Source of the DNA: Reticulitermes speratus
Taxonomy: Eukaryota > Arthropoda > Insecta > Blattodea > Rhinotermitidae
Length of the DNA: 64,000 nt
Direction of reading: 5' to 3'
Assembly: GCA_021186555.1 (NCBI GenBank)
Contig: JAJKFL010000006.1
Span: 38,561,478-38,625,477 of the forward strand
The notes beneath the pieces are model-generated. The model was not told the origin of the DNA and searched no databases. It saw only the letters and a program-made list of their open reading frames with translations. The position numbers and the translations under genes were made by a program. Below are positions 10,801 through 25,700 of the stretch, in pieces. The stretch's first letter is position 1. Each line of letters opens with the position of its first letter.

Positions 10801-13800
10801 TCTCATAGTGTTCACCCGCCCATGGGGACATAAACAACCACAGAAGACATGGGACAAATCCTTGGAAAAGAAGATGACATTCTACAATAGATTTTTGTTT
10901 GCATTCAAATTATAAGTTTTATATACTTACATGCAATTTGCCCTATACTTTTTAATCATTCTTATAAAATTTTAACATTATCTACCATAATTATCACTGG
11001 AATTTTTCATTGACATAATCCTTCCGGCCGCACTATGGCCCTGGGGTCGACTCAGCCTCTAACAGAAATGAGTACCAGGAATATTTCCTGGGGGTAAAGG
11101 CGGCCGGTGCATAAGGCTGACAACCTTATCACCTTCATGTGCCGATTGTCTTGAAATCTGGGAACCTCAACTTCCTGGAACCCTAAGGGCCTGTCCAGGC
11201 CTGTAATGGGATAACTTTACCTTTTAGCTTTACTACCATAATTAACTCTACAATTGCACATCCATGTCATAATTAGCCAATGTTGTGTTTTTCTTTGTCG
11301 AACACCTCCATGAAGATGGCTGAAAAAGGCTGAAACAAGTAGGAGGCTCACTATATGACTGTACACTTATGTACCTAACTGTTGTGCAGTTGTTGGAATA
11401 AACGTCATAAAATTATCTTACTGCAGGGGACATGGATAATATTAAATTTTATAACTTCAGCAATTCCGTTTTAAATGTATGAACTTACTGATGATGACCA
11501 AGCTAGGTCAAAACATGTAGGAGTGAGATAAATAACATATGATTGATACCTATATATAAAACTGATTGAAAATTTACTGAATTTAATAAAAATGACTAAA
11601 GAAAGACTACCATAATTCATACCAGGATTAGATCTGCATTTACTTGACACATTTAAATCACTATGTTACTACTGTGCTGGCTTGTTCACTTATGTAAGTT
11701 ACAACTAAAATATTCTTATTGGCCTTAATAATGAGTACAGAATTAACAGAAGAGTTTGAAGCGCAATTTGAGATATAAAATTCTCATATACCTCACAATG
11801 TACTGGAAGATTGGGCTGAGGTATGTGTGGATGTCGCAGTACCTTGACATGTCTGAGGTCGTTGTTGTCTTGTTTGAATTGTGGAGGTATCTTCACCTTC
11901 AAACTCCTTCTCATTATCAAACTCATTCCAGTGCTTCTCAGTTACAGAACCTCTGTAAAAAGATTGATGCTATTTGCATAATGCCATCAGTAAAGAAATT
12001 ACAATCGGGGAAAACAGTCAAGTGCCATACCCCATACACACAAACACATCCTTGCATGTGTCTTTCAACAAGTGTATACAGCAGTAATGCACCTCCATGC
12101 CAATGTAATATTGAGAAATACTTGGAGCTCACTGTTACCAGTCATAAAGCTCACAATTTCTCAGCTTCTGAGCTGGGTTTGTCAGTGAAAACTTCTGACA
12201 GGCTTACACAGCATCATACAGTGTATACCTTGCATATCAATAACAGGCATAAAACACAAGGTGCTCTCAATTCCATACAAACAGCACATTATATAAAGAT
12301 GTATGATACACAAAAATGGCTGAAGAATTTGGCACTTCTGTGTCATTTCAACATGTTTATATCAAACTGATGCAATAATCAAAGAGTCTACAAGTGACAA
12401 GCCAAGCTGAAAAAACATGAAAAAGGGCAAAATATGAGAAGGCAGAATCAGTACTTAACATTTCTGGCAAAAGAAAAAAAAGTTCCTCATCTACCAGATG
12501 ACGGTACAATTCTACAACATTTTGAAGAATGTGTCGAAGCTGTAGATGCCCTTGCTCCATGTGAAGGCAAGATGTGGATAAACTTTACAATCTCATGACT
12601 ACAAACATGAAACGAGGGAATGATCCCAGTGCCAATGACTGCAAGCTGCTCCTCATGTTACAAGGTAATGGAATGCTGGGAAAACTATAGTCATTTTCTA
12701 GAAGGCACCTCTGATGTCACAGAACACACCGTTAAAAGCTTGTGGGATTTACAAATGTACACTTCCAACCACTGTTAAGAAGGTTCCAACAAAAAACTCT
12801 GGACAAATATGTACTTAAGAAATTACAGACATTTAAAGCAGCTTAACTTCCTAAATATTAAGGCACTGAATTTAATAATGTGCATTTCGTAAAACTACGA
12901 AAGGAAAGTAATAAAAACTTTTGTGCTTTAAAAAAGTATGTTGTTTTTTGTTCAAGAATGTGTCAAAATCACTGAAGAAAGTAAGAATTAAAATGTAGTA
13001 TGACAGTGAAAATTGAATAATTAGTGCAGAACTTACATTAAATAATATTATGCAAGGTGAACATTAATTTCATGCAGAATTACATAACAATAATACATTT
13101 TCAATTTTACCCCTTTAAAAAGTTTCCCTGCTTAGTAAGCCTGATCTGTTGAACTCTTATACGTCTTAAGAAAGTTTCACTGTATTTGCAACTATAATGG
13201 AGTTCACGTGTCTGTTTCAATTGTATAGGAACACTATTCACAGACCTGTCTCAATTTAAGGTAAAGATACGTGGCGCAACAACTCCTGGGTCCTGCACCA
13301 TGACAACGCTCCGGCCTAAGCGTCGCTCGTTGTGCGGCAGTTTTTGGCTTCTACGAACACGACAGTCATCCCCCACCCTCCCTACTTACCGGACCTCGCC
13401 CCGTGATTTTTTCCTTTTCCCAAAGATGAAATTGAAGCTCAAGGGGCGACGTTTTGACAGCATTGAAGAGATCCAGACCGAATCGCAGGACGTGATGAAG
13501 ACGCGGACGCGAAATTACTTCCAGCAGTGCTTCCGATCATGGAAATCCTGCTGGAATCGCTGCATTAATGCAGAAGGGGACTACTTCGAAGGGGATGGAG
13601 GCAAATAAAAATTTCGGTAAGTGGTTAAGCTGCGGCATTCAAATTTCGGGAACTTTTGGGTTGCACCACGTATATTGTACCCAAAGCAAACCATAAATGA
13701 GGATTTCATTGCATCTGCCAAACTAAATAGTGTCAAAACTGAGCTTATTAAACAGTGTAAGAGATTTGAGATGCTCATGCAAGTGGGTATTAAAATAAGT

Positions 13801-16676
13801 CTTCTGGAACACTGTAATCTTTCAGAGGAACATACCCAAAGAGGGAGGCAGATGGTTCCTGTGAAGCACTGGTACCCACATGGTGGTGTCAAATTTCAGA
13901 ACACTTCTTTCTTTCTTTATCGTGTCCGGACCATTAAATTAAAGATTTTTTGCCCAGTATTGGGCTACATCAAATCCTTTTTTATTTGCAAGCCATAAAT
14001 CCTCGAGGGTGCATTTCTGGGGGCAGTCCCTGCATGATAGGAGATGTCCCATATCTTGTACCTCTCCACAGCCACAATACAGGTCGTCGGAGTTTGTTTT
14101 GCCCCATTTCACCATATTTGTTTTTACTGGTGCCACCCCTGTTCTAATGCGGTTAAGAGATTTCCAAGTATTGAAATCAAGGAGGTGGCTACCAGGGCAA
14201 ATCTGGGTAAGGGGGAAGTCTTCAGGTGGTTCAACTTGCACTGTTCCGAGGAAGCTATTCCGCGATTTTAATCTTCTCTGTGATGTTCTGGCTCCGTAGA
14301 GTGCGTGTCGCTCATCGACAGTTTGCTTCATCTTCTCTATGTGTTCCGCTGCCTTCCGACGAGATGTAGGAGCTGCGAAGCCTGCCGCTCTATGAGGTTT
14401 GGCAATGGCATTCAGAACACTATAACTAATGTAGTGAGTGCACAGAATAAGGTTTGTGCTTAATTTGATGATGAACCAATGGATGCTGTGGGGAATCTAA
14501 AAGTACTGCGTGTACAGCTCTGCATGACTGTCATACGTGCTGTACCTACCCAGGGCTTGGCATGACTGTCACATTGGCTGTACCTACTCAGCGATCTGCA
14601 TGACTATCAAAGCTGTTTTACTTACTCATAGCTCTGCATGACTGTCACACTTGCTGTACCTACTCAGAGCTCTGCATGACCATCAAACTTGTTGCACTTA
14701 GTCAGAGCTCTGCATGACCATCACACTTGTTGTGCATACTCATAACTCTGCTTGAGTCACACTTGCTGTACCTACTCAGACCTCTGCATAACCATCTTAC
14801 TTGCTGTACTTACTCAGAGCTCTGCTTGACCATCTGAGAACTGGTACTGGATGAAGACACATGCAGCTCATCTGGTTGTAGCTCTTCTTCACAGTATTCA
14901 CTGCACTCTGATGCATGTGCCTGTTATAGAAAAAACCAAATTCACTTTATGATAAGAATGAAAACAAATAATTCTTAACCCTTTCTGGGCCATGATGCAA
15001 ATATTGCAATTTTCCAGGCACCTGTGACAGGTCACATTCCAAGTTATTTGCTGTGTAATGTTTTAAAATCTCCCATTCACCAGGCAGAAAATATCCAAAT
15101 CTACTGGCATTTTTTAGCAGTCAATGACAATTAGTTTTAAGGAAGTATCACCAGTGGGTGATAACTAGATACTGAAAATTCTGTGATGTGTATAGCACTT
15201 CAGATAACATGAATTGTCAGTCTGTTATATATGGGTACCACTTCAACTGTAAAGTGCACAGCATAACTGACAAAAGTACTGTGCTATTTCTTAATAACTC
15301 TGAACTGCCAGCTTCTATTCCTAGACCCAAGCCAGCATTGTAGGTTGGCAGAGTTGCTCTGTTCATGGATTAATTATGTAAACTCCCTCAAAACTTAAAA
15401 TGTAAGGAAAAAGATTCCTTCCAAATGTTCCCTAACCATGTTAATTTGACAAAATGCCAACAGATATCATGCTTTTGAAATTATTCATTTAAAACTATGC
15501 ACTACTACAAGTTACAGTTTTCATATCATGCTGTCAGATACGGCATTTTTATGGGCACTGTAGTCTTCAATCCAGGTACCATCATAATTTTTTTACACCT
15601 GGCACTTGTAGGATTACTGATGTGAGCGAGACAGCATTAAAATTAATTCAGTAAGATGCATGGCTTTTAATTTTGTGAAAATACTCAACTTATTGGGGTT
15701 GCCAAACCATCAAACTAAGGAAATGAAGATTCATCAGTACAATGGAGGTGTGGTATATGACATTTCTAATATGGTGGTCTTGGTGGGCATGTTCCTATGA
15801 TGTGGGTTAAATCAAGTGAAGGTTTTCATGTATGCTTCCTCTTCCTCCCCTATAATAAAATTAAAATTGTGAATGCTTGGGCATCCAAACCAATGCAATT
15901 TGAGCCAAAGTTCAACTGCAGGTCAGGTCCCATCTGCTAATCATCATCATCATAATATCCTATCATGGTTGTTACCAGAGGTGTGTCTACCTCAAAAACT
16001 GTGTTACCACCATCATAGCAGTAACGGGCTAGAAGGGACCCTCATATGAAAACTGTTAAACAAGCATCAGCTTCAAAAATGTTTTGAAGCTACAGATCTT
16101 ATGCAGATGGAGAAGAAGACTGAAATGTGTGTACCCAGTAATGTAGTATACAAAACTCCCAACAGTGTTCTTCTGTCAACATCTGTTAATTTATGAAATG
16201 CACAGAATATCGTGAAACTCTCCCATCACATTTTAAAAACATCTGTCCCACAGTTTGCACACAGGTACCAGGTCACAGACAGACAGAAAGACACATGGCT
16301 TCCACAGAAGGAATTCTTTTTCATGTTGTGAAGAACGCCTATATGGGGACGGATCTGATGAAACCACAGTTCAGCACTAATTTCTTTATTTATTTGTGGT
16401 TTATTTAATGACATTGGTCTTCTCTTATGATGAATACTGGGTTGACACATGAAGGCATGCTTATTGCACTGCACCTATGAATGTATGAAGATGTTACCTC
16501 AATATCTTTGGTTGCAAAAGTTTTCCTACAAATGGGGCATGGAACAAGTTCTGTGTCCTGATCAGCACAACTGTTCTCCACATCGTACACCACTGTGATG
16601 TCATCCACTGGGGTAGTATCACTCTGAAATAAATTAATAATAATAATAACAATAATAATTCCAATTCCACTTTATT

Positions 16677-16707
<31 letters not shown>

Positions 16708-19700
16708 CAGCATAATGAAAGAGCAGAATGAATAAGAAGAGAAGAAGAAGGGTGCCTACAAGAACTATGAAAACCACTTCATTTCTGTTAAAAGCTCACA
16801 ATTGGAAATCTCCTGGAAGTGATAAAATACAAAATTACTGGCTAAAAGCATTCCCAGCTGCCCACAGGCATATTACAAAAAACTTCAACGCAATAATGGA
16901 GGAACCAGAGAAGATACCTGACTGGCTAACCAGAGGAATAACTTATTTGCTGCCAAAATCAAGAGACAGCAAGGCTGTCAGAAGCTACCGACCAAATTAC
17001 GTGCTTAACAACCATGTACAAGATCCTAACAGGAATAATAGCTAGAAGAATCTCCACACATCTGGAAGAGCAGGACTTCTTACCAGCTGAGCAAAAAGGA
17101 TGTTACCCTGGAAGTAAAGGGTGCAAGGGATCAATTAATTATATCAAAAGCAATACATGAGGACTGCAAGAGGAGGAAAAAGAATTTCAGTATAGCCTGG
17201 ATTGATTACCAGAACACATTTGAAAGTGTTCCATATAGCTGGGTAGAAAAGTCAATAGAATTGGTAGGAGTAAACAATAAATTTGTAACTTGAAACCTGA
17301 GTGGTGGGGATGAATAAATAATAATAATAATAATAATAATAATAGAATACCTATCATGACTGGAGCGATCTAAAAATACATAAAATGTCCACACAGTTAA
17401 CACTGCCCTGTTTGGAGTTCTGAGTGGAATTTCCTCTTAGCATGTTACCAGCACTTTGCAGAGTCACCAGAGTAATGCAGTAGCAATCTTTTGGCTTTAT
17501 TGACAGGCCCTCCATTTATCCTAGCCTCAACTACATTTACATATCTTGGCTGCAGCTTAGGTTGCTGATACCCAAATGAACTGGACAACAAACTCACAAA
17601 TTAAAATATGCATGTCACACCACAAAAAAATCACTATTTGGGAAACCCAGAACAAGGAAAAGTTTAACTCCCTTTTTAATTTGTACATTTTTAAAGCCAA
17701 GGACACTCATCTAATAAAGTCCTAGAAACCTGCCATTAAGTGTATCTAGTAACAATCTATATGACAGCAATATTTGCTGCAAATTTAGGAAACTGGGAGA
17801 GGGGAACAAAGGAAAGGGAGGAGGAGCAGTAAATTTCAATTGAAATTCATTCCTTGCTGGAACGCAGTTGCCAAATATATCTGAAAATCACTCCTAAAGG
17901 ATTAAAATTCTGCAGTACAACAGCTGTCTCCTTAATTGTCTATGGCTTGGAATGCTTGACTAGTGAAAATAAACATAAGCAGCAAAAATGAGATTTCAGC
18001 AATCTGTAGCAAGTATCAGGCAGAATTGACAATCAATACATAACAGAACAATTCAATAAATTTTCAATAACTAAACTAATACTAATTATCGAAGAAACTG
18101 GCATGCCAAGAGGCGCAAATTGTAATCGGCAGTTCAGGTTCGAGCCCTGAACAGGCCTCTGTAGTGTTTATTTATTTCTTTTTGGTTTTTTGTATAACTA
18201 ACTCAATGGAGCAGAGTCCTTCTTGAGAAGCTAGCAGGTCGTCAGCTAGTCAAGAAATTCCCTGCGTTTTATGGAACCCGAAGGTTCATTACCGCATTCA
18301 CAAGAGCCCGCTTAAGTTGTACCAAAGAATCCGTCCAGGTCAGAGGCTTTTTTGAATGATTGAAGTGGGTCCCTGTCACCATGGCATGGCGCGTCCTCGG
18401 GTTGCAGATGGAGGAATGGCCTCCGGATATGGAGGGTAGCTGCGAATACATTGAATAAGCAGTCGCGGACAGCTGACAATGAGTGGTCCTCCAGCTTGGG
18501 GGTTGGGTGAGGTGCTAACAACTCCTCACCGTAAAACATTACCAAGTTACAAATCATTCAAAAAAGCCTTGGTTTTTTGTATGGGGAAGATAATTACATC
18601 ATATGGATTTTAGAAATTAGGGGAGAGAAACTGGTTTAGGAAGGATGGTGGTGGCATAATGCTTCAGAAGTGGTAGGGACATGTCGCTTATTTGTCAACT
18701 GTGAAGTCTGTATAGGATTTGAGACTTGGTGTTTCTTTGTGGAATTCCATACCTGACAGCTCGTACAGTTGTTAATTCATCCAGTGGGAGGTAACAAAGC
18801 AACCTGCCCCAAAATGTTCGTTTCTTGTAGATTTGGGTCTCCCAGGTTAATTCAGAGAGTACAGGCACGAAAATCAGTGCAACCAATTAGATTTAGTTTT
18901 CAAAAATTCGGCCAATGGGTTTTTTTTTTTTTAATTTGTTTTGGCCAATAGGATTACTTTGAAATTAAGAGCGGTTGTAACTTTGTTGCGACGAGTTACC
19001 AAGATATGTAAAAAATAAAACAGCCTGTTTTGGCACCTGGGGTAGAGTAGACACAAAGTTTGTGTGCTCCATAATTTTTGGACAGTTTACAAAAAAATTT
19101 TTAATTAGAAAAATGTGCTATGTGAAACAAGTGTTTGGAATGAGATATGAAAAGCTGTAATGTATGTTAACATAAAGTGTAATTTGGGTTGAACGGGTAC
19201 ACAGGTAAACTTAAAAGTTAACAATTACACACTTATGATGTAAAGTGATAACTAGCTGAGTTTATTCAAAGAGCCATGATTAAGATAAAAATCTGTGACG
19301 TGGATTGTGCCAGTGACACAAACATATCATCCATGCCTTTTAATAAACCAAGAAAGGAGGTTATTTATTGTTTACTTATTGGATGCAGTGCTGAAGTGAT
19401 AGAATTGTGGTCTGTTATGTGCCCCATGTAATACCCTGAAGATAGGACCCCATGCCTACTGAACATGACTAGAAACCTTACCAACACCTCTGATTTCCCT
19501 CACCTTCAGGAGACACTTCCACCTGTGTTTACTTCCACTTGACAGCAGATTGCCTTACTGGCGCCCAACCTCATCAAACCCATAATTATCCACTATCAGA
19601 ACCAGAAGATGATACAGGAAGAAGGTGTTTTTGTTGTTCCCAAACAAACCCAAAACAACAGGTAAGGGCCCTTCCACAAAGAAGCAGTGTAGATTAAAAC

Positions 19701-22700
19701 AACAAATCTTCATGAAATATAAAGTAAGAGGGCAACTGGATATCTGAAGCTGAGTGGGACGGTATCAAAATAAACATCAATTTCAAAAAATATTCCACAC
19801 ATATATGCTTCCACGGGAAAATGGGAAACAGGAAAACTTGCAAAAATATGGACAGACCAGTTCCAGGAAATCTGTGCAGGAGATGGAACAGACAAACATA
19901 TCTACTCCATGACAATGACTATGACAACAATGATAATGGTGGAGAGGACAACCAAATAAATTTTCTGTAGTTGTGGGGATTTGTTTCTTTGCAGCTACCA
20001 ATATCAAACTGTACTATCAAAACTGCAAACACATAAATTACTTTAGCATACAGTCTTGTCTGGAAAAAAATAAATAATAATAATAAAATTCATTGATCCA
20101 TGTTTGTTAATTCAAGTGTCTGAGTACTTCCTGATATGCTAAATATGCATTACTCACAGCTCTAGGTGTGTTACCTGGTAAAAGTCACTTAAGAGTACAC
20201 TTTTTTTAGTTTTTCTTACCTCTGTTATTTTCAGTTTGTTCTGCACACATTCTTCTTGCTTTACATTAATCTTACTTATTTAGCTGATTATAATCATTAA
20301 ATAATTATTTAATGATGCTGTTAGCAGCTCAAACTATATAGCATCAAGTGACGATAATCACATATGTAGTATCCCTTTATTTACCATCTCACGTGGCATT
20401 CCCAACACATGTTATGGTGCTACTGTTGGTTGCATCATACAGTTCATTCCATTCACACAAGAGGAGAGCTCAGAGCTCAGTGGGATGCCTCAGCTACAAT
20501 TTCAGCTGGTTTATCAGTTTCTGTGATGTTTGCAGTTTTCCTCAGTCATTCTTGGCATCAACTGCATTGTTTAGAATTTGCAATTATGATTTGGTATTTC
20601 AAACAAGAGTCTTATTCTATCATTCTCTCACGTGGTCGGTCTGCAAGATCACCATTCAGGGTCCAGTGTATAAAGCACTGTTAAATAGATAACAAAACAA
20701 ATGATACAGTTGTGAGAGTTCAGGCCTTTGCTTTTCTGAGATGTTACACACCACATGTTGGTAGTCATTTACCGAAATTTTGGGACAGCCTATCAATCCC
20801 TTGAAGATGGGACCAATGGGCTGTCCCGAAATGTCGGTAAACAACTACCACCATATGCTGCGTAACATCACAGAAGAGCAAATGTCTAAACAATAAGGTT
20901 GCTACATGCCTCTTTGTATTCATTGTTTCCATGTTTATTAATTTCCAATTGGTTGTGATGGAAAAGGCGACGACCTCTGCCCCGCAGTTTAAGTCGTCCT
21001 GGTCTAATTATTTCAGTTTCCTGGAATGACACAGGGTACGAATTTGTGCCATCTCCAACACCTTCACCACTGTCAAAGTCATCAAATATGCTGTCATCAT
21101 AATTCACATCTCCACCTGCAAGAAGAAGTTGCAAACATTACAACTTATGCTGCAGCAAATGTGTCCTCATATTTGGGTAACAGAGGAGGGAATTTTAAAG
21201 TCTAGGGATAATACACTGGCCTTCTATGTAGGACCATTTAAAATGTGGTTAAATCAATGACAAGATGGTAGAACATGCAGCAAGTAGGTAGAGATGAGAA
21301 ATCTGCATAAACTTTGTGTCAAAAAGTCTCAAGGAAGACACCACTTTGAGGCTCTCCAGATAGATGGGAAGTTAATATTAAAGTGGAATTAACACATTCA
21401 TGGCTGAGCACTTACATTCAGCAAAGAAAAATATGAGAACTTGATGTTACTTTCAGTAGACTCGGAGAGTGTGATACTCTTATGTCAGCCTGAGGAGTGG
21501 AGAAGTATACTGCACTGACAACACATACATTTTATTTCCCTCTGAAGTTCTTTCTCAGATACTGTAATATGTTATTAGATATTGATAATCTCTGTGGTGG
21601 GAATTTGAGTTTGTTGTCTTTTATCTTCGTGTCTAGTCAAACATTCTGGGTCTTTCATAGGAACCCATTTTGGTGGCACAAGTCTGTCTGCTGCAAGATA
21701 TCAGATTCATCAGAAGATACAGAAATTTGCATCTTCATCAACATATATTAGCATCTCACTGATGCCAGTTATGAAGCTGAGAAATGTTTTATTTTGGCGT
21801 TTTGCTGAGTTTAGATTAGCAGATGGAAGAACAGTTTCTTCAGTCACTTCATCTTCTTCTTTCACATGAGGCATGGCTATTAAGTTCCAGGAATGATTTT
21901 ACTACAAATATCCCTGTAAACTTACAGCTTAATGAGAGGGGTTACCTTCACAGTAGTCCTGTTGGGTAGCTACACTTAGCCCAGCAATGCTGACACTGTT
22001 GGAAACATTTATGGAACTCCTATTCTGGAACAACCTTCAGTGTTTCCATTGCATTTTTCTGAAGTCTCTGATGTACTGATATCTTCCTTCAAGGTGGGCT
22101 TTAATTCTGGAAAGGGCCAAAAGTCACTGGAAGCCAAACCTGGTAATAAGAGGGGTGTTCCAGTCCAACAATAGATTTTTTTCCACACACTTCTTGAGAG
22201 AGAGCATTGTGTGACCTGGAGGAACCGTTCGACAAAATTTAAGGCCTTGTTCTACACACATCTTCACTTACCCACATCAGTACTACTACACAGTCAGTCT
22301 GGTTGATTCTTTGGCCTTGTGGAATAAATTCAAAGTGGAAAATACCCCTGATATCAAAGAAAGTGGCACTTATTGTCTAGATTTGTGATTTTTCCATGTG
22401 AGATATTTTGGGTCTTCGAGATGCCAGTGTTTGGAAAGCGTGCTTTGACATTCACTCTGGGTCATATTGAAAGCACCACATTTCTTTCCAGTGATAATTT
22501 TTGATAAAACATTGTTCAGCAACTCCCTCATAAAATTAGGACACACTTCAGCATGCTGCCATTTTCTCAGTCAAAATTCTTGAAACCATATTTACCAGAA
22601 CTTTTTTCATGCACAAATCATCTCTCAACATTTGTCTCACCATTTCCTTGTCTAAATTTAATTCCTGAATCACCTCTTGTTGTATGTTTGAACAAACAAA

Positions 22701-25700
22701 ATTTCACAGATTTTCAAATTTTCATCAGATCAGTGCCTCTTCAAATGGCCACTTCTTTCAATTCTCTCAATCCTCTTAGAACTGTGAATGCAACTTGAAA
22801 ACATGTGATTTCTTCATATCTTCTGTGCCATATGCTTCAGAGAGCAATGCACACATTTCACTTACATTCTTTCCTAATTGCACACAAAATTTAATATTAA
22901 TACTTTGCTCTAAATTCCAATCATTCATTTTTATACAAGAGAAACAAACAGACACCTCTTATTTCTGCTACAGCTCTGATACAACTGATGCTGCACTGTT
23001 GAAATTGCAGCCTGTGCAAGTTGAAGCATGCACAGATATGACTTATACAAAGTCAAGTCTAGTGTAACATGAGAGACACTGTGATAAAATCATTCCAAGA
23101 ACTTAATAGCCACATCTCATATTACAGGGCAATAGTAGAAACTGTATTGATCAGCAGAGCCCATGTCATGTTTACAGGTGTTAAAATCAATGATTCAATG
23201 TGGTTTCACGTCTGATGTGCCTGTCCTTTTGCCCAAGACATGTGCAGGTTCTGTGGTGCAGACAGTTCATACCACATTCACCAGCCACTTGTTCCAAAAG
23301 CTGAAGACAAGTGTATCTTGCTTCCATCTTAAAGTGACCTCTCAGTTTTAAGATTTGTAATTCTTGAGCCAAATCCTTGTACAAGATCACAATTTCGACA
23401 GTTCTATGCATTGGCATTCTTGTCCACGAGGGCCACTGCAGGGCACACAGGCAATACTGCCACTAAAATAAATTGACATAAGTCAATTCTGGAAGTAAAT
23501 AGGTTACGAAAGTAAATCTGTCAGCCAGCTAAGTAACCATCAATGTCTCAAGACAGAGACTGCACCATGAAATTACACAGTCCTAATAAGTATTCAAACT
23601 GTCATTGCTACCATCACCACTGCTGCAGCTACCACCACAATCGTCGTCATTTTCATCATGTTATAAGCACTGCTGCTCTTTGGATGTTGTTGTAGATGCC
23701 TTCTTTCAGGTTTAGAAGTTCCAACTCTTGTGCAGTGTCTATGGCACCATCAGTTGCTGACAGAACTATTGGTACTAATGCCACCTGCTCCATATGCCAC
23801 TGCTGTTTGATTTCATTTGTCAAATTGATACACTTCTGGATTTTATTATTATATTCCATTTCTATATTCCCAGTAACAGGGACAGCTGTATCAGTTATGT
23901 GTGTAATATCCTGGAGTTTTCAGCTAATTTAATAGTAGGTTTGTCAAGCTGTATTTCTTTATTAGTTATCAGTAGTCTGTTCCAGCAAATTTTTTATCTC
24001 TCACCAAGTACTTTCTGGTATATATAACAGGGAACTGAAATAAATAGGACATTGTTTTTTAACAAGATTTCCTTATGAATCTGTTTACACACACTGTCAT
24101 GCCTGGTTCTGTATTCTATTGATGCTAATATCTAACAACTGGATAAAAAATGTATGGTATCCTTATCAGAGCGACAGTCTCTGTATATGTCCATTGCAAC
24201 TAGTCAGTCATTAAGAATATAAAGTAAAGTTCACCTTACAACAGGCCATGAAGGCCCAGAGGACGAGTAGAGGTATAGCTCCACTCTTTCTTCAAACTCG
24301 GAGCTAGATGGGAGTGCGTGGTTAATGCCACGCCTAGGTAGCGAGTTGCTACACCAAATACGCTATCCCAGCCCACCATTAAGAATATATTACCTGTAAT
24401 TTAATGTGTTAATAATTTCATCCTGTACAGTTATTGTAAAGACCTCAGTTTCCACATGTAGCTCCTCCATGTTTAAGCACTGCATCTCATGCAATTTTGT
24501 CAAATTGAAGGTTCGATAAGTCAAACAGGTGCTTGCCATAACATGATTTTTGCTTCCATGCCAGTCTTCTGTCTTCCTTTCATCTTGTCTTATATATTTG
24601 ATGGAGTATAGTTACAGTCAGCAGTACAAACTGCTATGTGATGTTCTGAGCAGTGTTTGTTAACAAGAAATATTCACAGAATGAGGATACCTATACGCAG
24701 CAGCAGCAGCAATAAATATGTCCACACCTTACTGGGAAAGGAAGAGACCAACACAAAACAACATGAAAACAGCACACACACATAACACAGGATATTTACA
24801 TATTCAAGCCCAGTTACAAATGTCAGATGTAACTATTCATACGTAAAATACATGAGGTTAGAAATTTCTGACTAAAGTAGGTGAAGTTCACCTTAGAACA
24901 GGCCATGAAGGCTCAGAGGGGAAGTAGAGGTATAGCTCTAATCTTCTTTTAACCTCGGCACTAAATTCGGGTGGGTGGTCAATACCATGCCCCAGCTGCT
25001 TTACCCCGGGAAAGACCCAGTACCCACTGAATAGGAGGCTGGGTGGGCCCTAACGGCCAGTCTGGATGACTAAAGCAGGGTTTAGCATGTGTTCTTCACA
25101 CTTCATATGTCGCTCACAGTACAGTATCGAAAACCCACCCCCCAGAAAGAACCTAAAAACTCGCTGAAATATCAATATTTGAATGTGAGTTCACTAACAT
25201 ATTTTCAAAAATTCATCCTTAGCAAAACAGACTGCTGGGGAAATCTGATGATTTTCTGGCTGGGCCTGAATGTGTACAGAATTGTTGTTGGGGGAACTGC
25301 TTGATGATGTGAATTAGATTCCGTATTTTTTATTTAAATAAACACCAACAAAATGCACAACTTTCAGGGCGCAAACAGCTCCCTACATCATGTTACTATC
25401 CAACGCGTTTCGGCTCTTTGCGAGCCATCATCGGGGATCCTTTACTAATATAAAAGTGCTTCACAAATGCAGCATCTGTTTGATGATTGTAAAAATGCAC
25501 TATCTGGAGCTTGAGTTAAAAAACACATAAGTCATAAACAAGGTTAAAAATGATTTGTTAAATAACTTATTAAAACACTGTTCACTATGTTTATTGTGTA
25601 AAGGATGTTCGCGTTTTCTCGGGGTTTTCCATAAGATTACGCACTACACTGTACTGTTTGCGATGGATTTTTGTAGACACTCGCGTTGTACGTAGTGTTG

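Larger units (their letters stand above)
9955..11556. mobile_element. PLE-related insertion 4, inverted flanks only
   Basis: The segment around 9955-10036 (minus) and 11481-11556 (plus) are inverted copies, each with a hammerhead-like motif of the same subtype (AAGCTTGG and AAGCTAGG loops, ACATGTAGGAGTG end). No RT or nuclease frame was recognised between them. The interior contains a 123-bp palindrome, a SINE and another hammerhead-bearing fragment (about 11260-11440). Confidence 0.5.

Noticed and set aside
11756..12370. 204-codon plus-strand open frame
   Set aside because: It overlaps exon 11 in antisense, has no recognisable domain, and its composition (many His, Thr, Tyr and Cys with no pattern) looks accidental.
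11930..12560. Plus-strand processed pseudogene suggested by short peptide-like stretches near 12400-12600
   Set aside because: Stops in all frames and no recognisable parent protein.
14508..14830. CRISPR-like array
   Set aside because: The 38-bp units are contiguous without unique spacers, so this is a minisatellite; the genome is eukaryotic.
18100..18165. Possible tRNA gene
   Set aside because: Only a T-arm-like hairpin is present; no anticodon or acceptor stem could be folded.
20348..20692. 114-codon plus-strand frame, and on the opposite strand a short peptide-like stretch (about 20488-20545) considered as a missing exon
   Set aside because: The plus frame shows no domain. The minus stretch has no good acceptor and the wrong phase to join exons 8 and 9.
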